A stretch of 62,066 nt of DNA, taken from assembly GCA_016841765.1 (NCBI GenBank), contig JAENYN010000010.1, forward strand, positions 1 through 62,066, given 5' to 3'. The position numbers and the translations under genes were made by a program. A model generated the notes under the pieces. That model saw only the letters and a list, made by a program, of their open reading frames with translations, made no database searches and had not been told where the DNA came from. The stretch is from Guptibacillus hwajinpoensis (GTDB lineage: Bacteria; Bacillota; Bacilli; Bacillales; Bacillaceae_O). This document shows positions 54,978 through 61,669 of this stretch, piece after piece (the first letter of the stretch is position 1; every line of letters begins with the position of its first letter).

Positions 54978-55754
54978 ATGTGCCTGATCAACTTTGCTTA
55001 TCAAAAAGAGGGAAAGTATAAATTGGTGTTGGCCGCCAACCGTGATGAATTTTATGAGCGTCCAACAGAGTCCGCCGGTTTCTGGGAGGATCATCCGGAT
55101 ATTCTCGCCGGACGCGATCTTGAGCAGATGGGGACCTGGATGGGGGTTACTAAAACCGGCCGGTTCGCTGCGCTTACGAATTACCGCAATCCCCGGGAAA
55201 CTCGGGAAGGGAAATATTCACGCGGGAATATTGTGAAGGACTTCCTTGCGGGCAGTGATGCGCCGAGGGATTATCTGGAAACGCTTCATCTGAAAAAAGA
55301 TCATTTTCAAGGGTTCAACATTTTGGTCGGTACCGTTGATGAGCTTTATTACTATTCTAATTATGATTCTGATATCCGGAAGCTGGAGTCAGGCATCTAC
55401 AGTCTCAGCAATGCATTGCTGGATACCCCGTGGCCGAAAACGGAACGGGGGAAGGCCGGTATTTCCTCATGCGCGGCAGCGGATGGAGAAGAAGTGATGC
55501 ATGAGTGTTTATTTGACATGCTTGCAGATGAAAAGCGGGCCAGGGATGATGAGCTGCCGGATACCGGTGTGCCGCTAGAGTGGGAAAGATCACTTTCCCC
55601 TGTTTTTATAAAAAGGCCGGAGTATGGGACGAGGGCGTCAACGTTAGTGACGATCGACCGGAAAAACGGCATCACATTTATTGAAAGGACGTTTGAAGAA
55701 GGCGAATTCACACTTGAAAAACGGTTTTTCTTTACGGCAGAGCCGGAAGCGTGA
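54978..55754 (+). CDS. NRDE/TANGO2-family protein
   Basis: About 258 residues. The family signature NRDE is in LAANRDEFYERPTES, followed by GTWMGVTKTGRFAALTNYR and SNALLDTPWPKTERGK. With ATG 54978 the second residue is Cys, the position of the candidate N-terminal nucleophile in this Ntn-hydrolase-like family, which favours it over ATG 54966 just after the GGGGG site. Function in bacteria is unknown; the animal homologue affects lipid and haem handling. Confidence 0.8.
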   Translation: MCLINFAYQKEGKYKLVLAANRDEFYERPTESAGFWEDHPDILAGRDLEQMGTWMGVTKTGRFAALTNYRNPRETREGKYSRGNIVKDFLAGSDAPRDYLETLHLKKDHFQGFNILVGTVDELYYYSNYDSDIRKLESGIYSLSNALLDTPWPKTERGKAGISSCAAADGEEVMHECLFDMLADEKRARDDELPDTGVPLEWERSLSPVFIKRPEYGTRASTLVTIDRKNGITFIERTFEEGEFTLEKRFFFTAEPEA

Positions 55755-55837
55755 GCGGTGAGTCATGATGAAGCATAATGGTGGCAGCAGCTGAACATGC
55801 TATGTTTGAATCTTCCAGAAAGGAGGAGGACAGCAGC

Positions 55838-55990
55838 ATGACAAAAAAGAAAAAGCATCCAACCGGACAAAATGGCAGCATGAAAGGGAAACCTGGCAGT
55901 GACGGTCTCCATTCCGGGAAAAATGTGATCGCAAAAGAAGAATTGAATGAAGCCATGACACCGGGAAGAGACCGGATGAGTGATGGATGA
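55838..55990 (+). CDS. Small hydrophilic protein of unknown function
   Basis: 50 residues, highly charged and glycine-rich (KKKKHPTGQNGSMKGKPG, KNVIAKEELNEAMTPGRD), probably disordered with no membrane segment. The very strong site AAAGGAGGAGG before ATG 55838 and the hairpin just after the stop support expression. Proteins of this type are common in spore-formers and some are spore components, but I cannot assign it. Confidence 0.6.
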   Translation: MTKKKKHPTGQNGSMKGKPGSDGLHSGKNVIAKEELNEAMTPGRDRMSDG

Positions 55991-56015
55991 GCCGCAGGTT
56001 TTCCTGCGGTTTTCC
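55991..56015 (+). terminator. Terminator after the 50-residue gene
   Basis: CCGCAGG and CCTGCGG with a TTTT loop, followed by TTTT. Confidence 0.7.
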
Positions 56016-56039
56016 ATTTTGCCAGGGCCCTATGCATCA

Positions 56040-56180
56040 TCAATGTTCAAATGGCAATGCATCACTTTTCGGAATGATTTCCCCTTCGGCGGTTTCGTGC
56101 TTATCTCCAGGGCCGAGCAGTCCAAATCCTGATAGGATGAAAAGACTAATGAGTGTTGTGACGATAAGATATTTCTTCAC
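56040..56180 (-). CDS. papR: PapR-like secreted signalling peptide precursor
   Basis: 46 residues, too short for routine gene calling. The GTG start has a near-perfect site AAAGGAGGTGG eight bases upstream. Residues 1-23 are a signal peptide (two lysines, then a hydrophobic core LIVTTLISLFILSGFGLL). The hydrophilic remainder ends in PKSDALPFEH. In the B. cereus group PapR (48 residues) has the same build and ends in (S/A)D-LPFEF, MPFEF, VPFEF or LPFEH; the last five to seven residues, released outside and re-imported by Opp, bind PlcR. The gene is divergent from a PlcR-like regulator with a PlcR box between them. In B. cereus papR instead lies directly downstream of plcR. Confidence 0.85.
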   Translation of the reverse strand: MKKYLIVTTLISLFILSGFGLLGPGDKHETAEGEIIPKSDALPFEH

Positions 56181-56210
56181 ACAATCCACCTCCTTTGCTA
56201 TAAAATAATG

Positions 56211-56239
56211 AATATAATGTACTATATAATGGAATGAAA
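56211..56239 (-). promoter_or_regulatory. Candidate promoter of the papR-like gene
   Basis: On the minus strand TTTCAT, 17 bases, then TATATT. The -35 is weak, as expected for an activator-dependent promoter; the PlcR box lies about 80-100 bases upstream of it. Confidence 0.45.
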
Positions 56240-56315
56240 TGGATTTGCTGTTTCGGTTGATTTTCGTCAGCTTTTGTTGGGATTTGTCCTGATATCAGCA
56301 CAGCAAATCAGAATT

Positions 56316-56331
56316 TATGAAGATATACATA
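56316..56331. promoter_or_regulatory. PlcR box
   Basis: TATGAAGATATACATA fits the PlcR-box consensus TATGNANNNNTNCATA at every fixed position. It lies 17 bases before the regulator start codon and 136 bases before the start of the papR-like gene, in the only spacer they share. Confidence 0.8.
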
Positions 56332-56347
56332 TTGAGGAGTGGTTTGC

Positions 56348-57235
56348 ATGGAATTTGAAATCGGCCAGTCGATTAAAACGCTGCGGGAGTATTTGTGCAT
56401 CACTCAAAAGGAACTGGCTGAGGGCATATGCGACCAGGGGATGATCAGCAGGATCGAAAAGGGGAATGTCATTCCATCAGCTTATTTGCTTTATCAGATT
56501 GCCGAGCGGTTCGGCGTGAATATAAACTACTTCATTGACTCTTCTGTCACTAAACGGCATGAATATGTGCAGGAAGTGTTTGAACAGTTACGGCGATTTG
56601 TCAGGGAGAAAGATTACGAGAGTGCCGCGGAGATGGTCAGGCACGAAAAGAAGAATCCGCTGTTTGCGACAAAAGACGGGCGCCAGTTCCTGTTATGGCA
56701 TGAAGGGATTTGTGCTTATTACCAGGAGGGTGATCTTGATCAATCGATTTTGTTAATGGAAGAAGCATTAAATGAAACCGGGACGACGGATAAGTCCTAT
56801 TCGGAACGGGAATTCTCGATTTTGAACAGCATGGCTGCCATCTATGCAGAAAGCGGGCAGAATAAAAAAGCACAAGAACTATATGACAGGCTCGTTGCCA
56901 ATATGAAGAGGCATTTGTATTTCACTGACAACAGGATCAAACTGCGAGTTTACTATAATTATGCAAAACTGCTCACACGGCAACAGCAATACGATAAAGC
57001 GCTGGAAATGTGCGACCTCGGTCTTGACACTTGCATTAAGCATCAGCTGCTTTATCTCTTCGGCAACTTGAACTATCAAAAAGGCGATGTGCTGGACCAA
57101 ACCGGCAGGCCGGATGAAGCCCTTATATGGATGAATAAAGCAGTCACGGCCTTTGAGCTTTTGCACAACGAAAAACTTGCGGGGATTGTCAGGAGTGAAA
57201 TCCAAAAAGTGGAGGGAAGGATGCAGGAACAGTGA
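56348..57235 (+). CDS. plcR: PlcR-like quorum-sensing regulator (HTH-TPR, RRNPP family)
   Basis: 295 residues. Residues ~5-63 are an HTH_3 DNA-binding domain (IKTLREYLCITQKELAEGIC, ISRIEKGNVIPS), the remainder is a chain of TPR-like helix pairs (residues ~75-290, such as EFSILNSMAAIYAESGQNKKA and RVYYNYAKLLTRQQQYDKAL), the layout and length of B. cereus PlcR (285). In that protein the TPRs bind the re-imported PapR heptapeptide and the HTH then binds TATGNANNNNTNCATA. ATG 56348 has GAGGAG at eight bases. The divergent papR-like gene and the box between them support the call; autoregulation is likely because the box adjoins its ribosome site. Confidence 0.85.
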   Translation: MEFEIGQSIKTLREYLCITQKELAEGICDQGMISRIEKGNVIPSAYLLYQIAERFGVNINYFIDSSVTKRHEYVQEVFEQLRRFVREKDYESAAEMVRHEKKNPLFATKDGRQFLLWHEGICAYYQEGDLDQSILLMEEALNETGTTDKSYSEREFSILNSMAAIYAESGQNKKAQELYDRLVANMKRHLYFTDNRIKLRVYYNYAKLLTRQQQYDKALEMCDLGLDTCIKHQLLYLFGNLNYQKGDVLDQTGRPDEALIWMNKAVTAFELLHNEKLAGIVRSEIQKVEGRMQEQ

Positions 57236-57258
57236 GGCAAGCGGGTCTGCGGGGGAAA

Positions 57259-57289
57259 TGCCTGGCAATTGCCTCGCAATTGCCAGGCA
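57259..57289. repeat. GGCAATTGCC palindromic repeat, copy 4
   Basis: Identical to copy 2 (arms TGCCTGGCAATTGC / GCAATTGCCAGGCA, centre CTC), 24 bases after the plcR-like gene; may act as its terminator. Confidence 0.9.
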
Positions 57290-57381
57290 TTTTCTCAGCA
57301 CTTTTTTTCTATACTTTTCTTAATTTTTCCATTACGATGAAATTGACATAAATTCTAATTGAAAAGCAGGAGGTTATCAGT

Positions 57382-57438
57382 ATGCAAAAAAGGATGACAT
57401 TTTCACATACGGAAGCGGGAGGGGTCATGCCCGGATAA
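57382..57438 (+). CDS. Putative 18-residue leader peptide of the MFS gene
   Basis: ATG 57382 has the strong site GCAGGAGG nine bases upstream and opens an 18-codon frame, MQKRMTFSHTEAGGVMPG, ending in TAA. It lies 98 bases before the start of the MFS exporter. The same seven bases GCAGGAG occur in the leader SD (57366-57372) and in the MFS SD (57520-57526), and a single CTCCTGC (57468-57474) can pair with either. This is the layout of translational attenuation in drug-inducible resistance genes. Function is inferred. Confidence 0.5.
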   Translation: MQKRMTFSHTEAGGVMPG

Positions 57439-57535
57439 TCTCTTGAGGTTGAGAAGATGACGGCAAGCTCCTGCTCACTTCCGTTAGGCAAATGTATACA
57501 TGCAGGTGCGAATACGGATGCAGGAGGATTTAACT

Positions 57536-58771
57536 TTGAAAAAGAATACACTCGCCCATCACAATATACGGTTATTGTTTTGGATCAATTTATTCGGTAC
57601 GGCAAGCTTCATTGATCCCGTACTGACGCTTTTTTATCTTGAACGGGGGCTGACTGAGCAGGATATTCTCTGGGTTATGATGTTCTGGAGCGGCTCTGTG
57701 TTGGTCGGTGAACTGCCGACAGGGATATATGCCGACCGGTTTGGCGCCAAACTTTCGTTCATGACAGGATCGGCCGTCCGCTTTATCAGCTTTGTCCTGT
57801 TATTCTTCGCTGCTGAGCCCTGGCAGTTTTTCCTTTATAGTTCACTGAACGGCCTGTCTGTCACGTTTTTTTCCGGGGCTGAAGAAGCACTGATTTATGA
57901 ATCGCTCAAGCGCTCACGGGAACAGCATCTGATGGACAGAGCTATGGGGAATATCAGGTCTGCAGTCTTTTTGACAAGTATTGTGACAGTATTGGCGGGA
58001 GCCTATCTGGCAAAGGATCTGACCGAGCAGCAGTTTCACCTGCTGATCATGATCGGGATGGTGTTCCACGCAGTTGAGTTTTTGCTGATGTTTTTTGTCA
58101 AACAGCCGCCCGAGGAACAATCATTCCGTGATAACCCATTTGCACATATATCAAGCGGGCTGAATGTCATCAGGGGCACACCCCAGCTTTTCTGGCTGTT
58201 TTTGAATGTCAGCATTGTCTTTATTACGTCAGGGGCAGTTTTTGAAAACTTTGATCAGCCGTTTTTGACGGCGGCCGGTCTCCCGGTTGAATGGATTGGC
58301 GTGTTTTATGCTCTGTCCGCATTGCTTGGCTTTGCTGTTTCCCGGTCGATCGGTTTCTTCACTGCCAATGTGCCTCATGTAGTGATCATGCATGTGACAG
58401 GCGCAGGTGCGGCAGCCGGGCTGTTTTTTGCCGGTATGTTCGGCAGCAGCCTCATCGCAGCAGGCGCCGTCTTTTTTGGATTGAGGCTGTTAAGGGCCGT
58501 ACGCGATCCGGTATATTCACAGCTGACAAATGATTGGATTCCTTCAGGAAGCAGGGCAACAACACTTTCGCTGTTATCCATCATTGATTCTGTCCTTGAT
58601 CTTGCCATTTTCGGCATGTTATCAGGTCTCGCGGACAGAGGGCTTTCCACAGTCTTCCTTGCGGCAGCAGCCATTGCATTAATCGGCGCAGTCATCCCAG
58701 TTAAGAAAGCACCCCCTGCCATTGCAACGGCAAATGGGAGACCTCATCCGGAAACTCGAGATGCATTTTAA
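57536..58771 (+). CDS. MFS-family transporter, probable exporter
   Basis: 411 residues with twelve membrane helices. The loop 2-3 motif appears as GELPTGIYADRFGAKLSF near residue 62, and GAEEALIYESL and SQLTNDWIPSGSRATTLSL mark the subgroup of drug/macrolide-efflux-like MFS proteins. TTG 57536 follows CAGGAGG; the ATG at 57500 has no site. A leader peptide and possible attenuator lie directly upstream, which suggests inducible expression. The substrate is unknown. The GGCAATTGCC palindrome at 58777, followed by TTTTT, ends it. Confidence 0.85.
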   Translation: MKKNTLAHHNIRLLFWINLFGTASFIDPVLTLFYLERGLTEQDILWVMMFWSGSVLVGELPTGIYADRFGAKLSFMTGSAVRFISFVLLFFAAEPWQFFLYSSLNGLSVTFFSGAEEALIYESLKRSREQHLMDRAMGNIRSAVFLTSIVTVLAGAYLAKDLTEQQFHLLIMIGMVFHAVEFLLMFFVKQPPEEQSFRDNPFAHISSGLNVIRGTPQLFWLFLNVSIVFITSGAVFENFDQPFLTAAGLPVEWIGVFYALSALLGFAVSRSIGFFTANVPHVVIMHVTGAGAAAGLFFAGMFGSSLIAAGAVFFGLRLLRAVRDPVYSQLTNDWIPSGSRATTLSLLSIIDSVLDLAIFGMLSGLADRGLSTVFLAAAAIALIGAVIPVKKAPPAIATANGRPHPETRDAF

Positions 58772-58776
58772 AGAGG

Positions 58777-58805
58777 AGTGCCTGGCAATTGCCAGGCACT
58801 TTTTC
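58777..58805. repeat. GGCAATTGCC palindromic repeat, copy 5, acting as terminator
   Basis: Perfect 24-base palindrome AGTGCCTGGCAA and its complement, followed by TTTTT, immediately after the MFS stop. Confidence 0.9.
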
Positions 58806-58881
58806 TGTAACGGGAATCACAGGTACAATATAGGCTGATTTTTCATACTATGGGTTATAAATGCTGAGAGGAGGCGATTTC

Positions 58882-59610
58882 ATGACGGAAGGACAAATCC
58901 CTGATCGGGCCGATGAACTGGAGACGGCAGAGTATGACCCTAAAGAAAATCGCGGGGAGCGGGGGATTGTCGCTGGCAATCTGGAATCGGACCGGGGAAC
59001 TTTGAAGGTATACGGATCTGGTAGTGTTTCGGTCGTTCCGGATCTTGCCGTCATTTCTTTCGGAATCATGACGGAGTCTGAAAATATGGCAGAAGCACAG
59101 CGGGCCAATGCCGAAAAAGCGAACCGCCTGGTGAGAGCCCTCATGCAAATGGGCATCGCAAAAAATGATATCAAAACAGCTGAATACACGATTGTTCCCC
59201 GCTATGATTTTGTGGAAGGGAAGCAAGTTTTCCGCGCGTATGAAGTGAGGCACCGTTTTGAAGTGCAGCTAAGAGACGTTTCGATGGCCGGAAGGGTTAT
59301 AGACCTTGCAGCATCATCAGGGGCAAACATTGACTACGATATTGATTTCAGGCTCTCAAACGAACAAACATATTACCGGAGAGCCCTGCAGAAGGCTGTT
59401 ATCGATGCAGGAAGAAAAGCTGAGGCAGTTTCCTTGAGCGCATACCTGCAGCTTTTCCGGATACCGGAATCCATCACGGAACTGCCGGCATCCGGCGCTG
59501 TTCCAAAACATGCCCAGGCGTTTGCGGCGGAGATGGAAAGCCCAACCCCTGTTGAGCCGGGACGCCAAAAAATCGAAGCAAGGGTGGAAGCCGTTTATCG
59601 ATACTGTTGA
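58882..59610 (+). CDS. SIMPL-domain (DUF541) protein
   Basis: 242 residues: an acidic N-terminal stretch of about 40, then the SIMPL domain with LKVYGSGSVSVVPDLAVISF, ESENMAEAQRANAEKANRLV, KNDIKTAEYTIVPRYD and DYDIDFRLSN. Unlike many relatives there is no signal peptide, so it should be cytoplasmic. The family forms ring-like assemblies of unknown function, one member being linked to oxidative stress. ATG 58882 has GAGAGGAGGCG. Confidence 0.8.
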   Translation: MTEGQIPDRADELETAEYDPKENRGERGIVAGNLESDRGTLKVYGSGSVSVVPDLAVISFGIMTESENMAEAQRANAEKANRLVRALMQMGIAKNDIKTAEYTIVPRYDFVEGKQVFRAYEVRHRFEVQLRDVSMAGRVIDLAASSGANIDYDIDFRLSNEQTYYRRALQKAVIDAGRKAEAVSLSAYLQLFRIPESITELPASGAVPKHAQAFAAEMESPTPVEPGRQKIEARVEAVYRYC

Positions 59611-59624
59611 CGAGATTGCCCGGG

Positions 59625-59650
59625 AATTGCCTGGCAATTGCCAGGCAATT
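59625..59650. repeat. GGCAATTGCC palindromic repeat, copy 6
   Basis: Perfect 26-base palindrome with arms AATTGCCTGGCAA. No T run follows, so it is not an ordinary terminator. Confidence 0.9.
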
Positions 59651-59777
59651 CAAAAGGTAATCAAAACAGGCACTTCCCTGGGAACAATGCTGAACGTCTT
59701 CTGTCTACCCTGTTTAAGATAGAATAGACAGGGTATACATATAAGTGGCAAATTTTTAGAGGGAGGTAATACATAAT

Positions 59778-60518
59778 ATGGGTTCATTAGATGGAAAAGT
59801 GGTTGTGATCACTGGTGCGAGCAGCGGAATTGGCGAGGCGACAGCAGTAAAGCTGGCAGGTGAAGGCGCGAAGGTCATGCTTGCAGCCCGCCGGGAAGAT
59901 CGCTTGAAGGAAATCGCTGACCAGATTAAAAGCAAGGGCGGCGCTGAGATCGATTTCAAGGCGACAGATGTGACATCCAAACAGGAAGTAGAGGAATTGA
60001 TTGCTTATACAAAAGAAAAATTCGGGCCGGTTGATGTTTTATTCAATAATGCCGGTTTGATGCCGCTCTCATTAATGGATAAAGTCAAAGTGGATGAATG
60101 GGAGCGCATGGTGGATGTCAATATCAAAGGTGTCCTTTATGGGATTGCGGCGGTTCTTCCCGAGATGAAGGAGCGCAACAGCGGCCATATCATCACAACA
60201 TCTTCTGTTGCAGGACATGAAATCTTTCCGGGCAGCGCTGTATACAGCGGGACGAAATTTGCTGTCAGAATCATGATGGAAGGATTAAATAAAGAACTTG
60301 CCAAAACAAATATCAAGTCAACAAGCATTTCACCGGGAGCGGTTGCGACTGAACTGACACAAACGATCACTGACGAAGATATTATAAACGGATTTTCCAA
60401 GCGGCAGATGACCCCTCTTCAAAGTGAAGATATCGCCAATGCTGTTTATTATGCGGTAAGCCAGCCTGAGGGCGTTGAAGTGAACGAGGTTATTGTCCGG
60501 CCGACTTCCCAGGGCTAA
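59778..60518 (+). CDS. Short-chain dehydrogenase/reductase
   Basis: 246 residues, classical SDR. The cofactor motif is TGASSGIG near residue 13, with AARRED after the second strand favouring NADP(H), NNAG near residue 90, catalytic serine in ITTSSVAG and the YSGTK catalytic Tyr-Lys. The substrate is unknown; the YdfG-like group reduces small hydroxy/keto acids. ATG 59778 has GAGGGAGGTAA. A strong terminator follows. Confidence 0.92.
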   Translation: MGSLDGKVVVITGASSGIGEATAVKLAGEGAKVMLAARREDRLKEIADQIKSKGGAEIDFKATDVTSKQEVEELIAYTKEKFGPVDVLFNNAGLMPLSLMDKVKVDEWERMVDVNIKGVLYGIAAVLPEMKERNSGHIITTSSVAGHEIFPGSAVYSGTKFAVRIMMEGLNKELAKTNIKSTSISPGAVATELTQTITDEDIINGFSKRQMTPLQSEDIANAVYYAVSQPEGVEVNEVIVRPTSQG

Positions 60519-60545
60519 TCGAGTTAAAATGAATAAAAAAGGTGA

Positions 60546-60575
60546 AAGGGACCATTACTGTGGTCCCTTTTTTCT
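60546..60575 (+). terminator. Terminator of the SDR gene
   Basis: AAGGGACCAT and GTGGTCCCTT form the stem, followed by TTTT. Confidence 0.85.
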
Positions 60576-60746
60576 AAGGAAATTATGTATGTTGTGGCTT
60601 AAAATCCCCCCACCATGATGCCGTCCAAATTCGTCCCATTACATTAGACAGCAAGAAAACCTGCTGCCCGACAACAAGCTTTCGCCGTTTTGTAAGAAAT
60701 GAATTTTGTATTAGCCGTGCATTATAGTAAAATGGTAGGTGATATA

Positions 60747-60760
60747 TGTAAACGTTTTCA
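60747..60760. promoter_or_regulatory. cre site at the ArgR-paralogue promoter
   Basis: TGTAAACGTTTTCA matches TGWAANCGNTNWCA completely. It overlaps the 5' leader just downstream of a TATAGT -10-like box at 60723-60728, so CcpA bound here would block transcription of the argR-type gene. Confidence 0.75.
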
Positions 60761-60774
60761 AAGGCGGTGGAATT

Positions 60775-61269
60775 ATGCAAAAAGGATTGCGTCATGCCAA
60801 GATACGCGAACTGATTACAACCCATGATGCGGAAACGCAGGATCAAATAACCGAGTTGCTTCGGGAAGCAGGTTTTCCGGTGACCCAGGCGACCGTATCA
60901 AGAGATATAAAAGAACTTCAGCTTGTCAAAGTGCCAATGAAAAATGGCCGGTCACGTTACAGTCTGCCGGCTGATCAGAGCTATAAGCCACTTCATAAAC
61001 TGAGGAGGGCCCTTCAGGATGCCTTTGTCCAGAGCAGTTCGGTCGGCCAGCTGGTCATCTTGAAAACGATGCCGGGCAATGCCCATGTGATCGGCGCTCT
61101 TCTTGATGAATTGGATTGGGATGAAATGATGGGAACAATATGCGGAAATGACAACTGCCTGATCATTTGCCGCGGCGAAGTTGACGCCATTACGATTGAA
61201 GAGCGGCTACAGAACATGCTGGACGTCGACGCCAGCCCGGATGATGAGAACATGCTATTGTTCGAATAA
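60775..61269 (+). CDS. argR: ArgR/AhrC-family arginine repressor paralogue
   Basis: 164 residues. The N-terminal winged helix has AKIRELITTHDAETQDQITE and TQATVSRDIKELQLVKVP; the C-terminal hexamerisation and arginine-binding domain has MPGNAHVIGALLDELDWDEM followed by GTICGNDNCLIICR. ATG 60775 has AAAGGCGGTGG. The standard Bacillus ahrC lies between yqxC and recN; those genes are absent here, so this is probably a second copy, perhaps for arginine catabolism. A cre site sits in its promoter and a terminator follows. Confidence 0.92.
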   Translation: MQKGLRHAKIRELITTHDAETQDQITELLREAGFPVTQATVSRDIKELQLVKVPMKNGRSRYSLPADQSYKPLHKLRRALQDAFVQSSSVGQLVILKTMPGNAHVIGALLDELDWDEMMGTICGNDNCLIICRGEVDAITIEERLQNMLDVDASPDDENMLLFE

Positions 61270-61303
61270 TGACCCTTTCTTTAAAGAAAAGGGTCTTTTT
61301 CGT
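61270..61303 (+). terminator. Terminator of the argR-type gene
   Basis: GACCCTTT and AAAAGGGTC around a short loop, followed by TTTTT. Confidence 0.8.
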
Positions 61304-61367
61304 ATTTCAGTCAGGTGAACTGCCTGCAAGTTTCTCTCATGAAAACGCTATCGACATAAATCGACTC

Positions 61368-61396
61368 TTGACGACATTGTCATATGTCGTTACAAT
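61368..61396 (+). promoter_or_regulatory. Promoter with embedded inverted-repeat operator
   Basis: TTGACG (61368-61373), 17 bases, TACAAT (61391-61396). The spacer contains ACGACAT-N6-ATGTCGT, a perfect 7-bp inverted repeat, with further CGACAT-like half sites at 61352 and 61362. A one-mismatch cre lies upstream at 61340-61353. No protein gene follows before a terminator. Confidence 0.6.
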
Positions 61397-61399
61397 ATA

Positions 61400-61574
61400 A
61401 AATATAATTTACAGCATCAGCATCCAATGCCTGCCCTGGCAACAGGGCCCTGAGGTTTCCGGAAGCTTTTCTGATAACCGGGCTTCAGGAGTTTCAACAG
61501 TAAATTTAATCATCCACGTTTCCTAAAGCTTCTGCGTGCAGTCCTGTGACCGCGCTGAAGCTTTTTTTATTGTT
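61400..61574 (+). ncRNA. Possible small noncoding RNA
   Basis: From the promoter at 61368 to the terminator at 61532-61574 there are about 170 bases without a credible protein: the only ATG near the start gives eight codons and lacks a ribosome site. The sequence can fold: CCCTG-CAGGG hairpin at about 61433, then CCTGAG with CTTCAGG enclosing CCGG/CCGG. I match it to no known RNA family. Confidence 0.45.
61526..61574 (+). terminator. Terminator of the orphan transcription unit
   Basis: AAAGCTTC near 61526 pairs with GAAGCTTT near 61557, followed by TTTTT. Confidence 0.65.
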
Positions 61575-61669
61575 AAGGAAATTATAAAAATTTTTGCATT
61601 AAGGAATAAAAAGCGGGAAGGGAGTCATCCAGCTCCTGGCGCCAGTAGTGATGGAACGAACGTCTCATC

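Noticed and set aside
57500-57535. ATG 57500 as the MFS start
   Set aside because: No ribosome site precedes it, while TTG 57536 has CAGGAGG at the right distance and begins the usual N-terminus.
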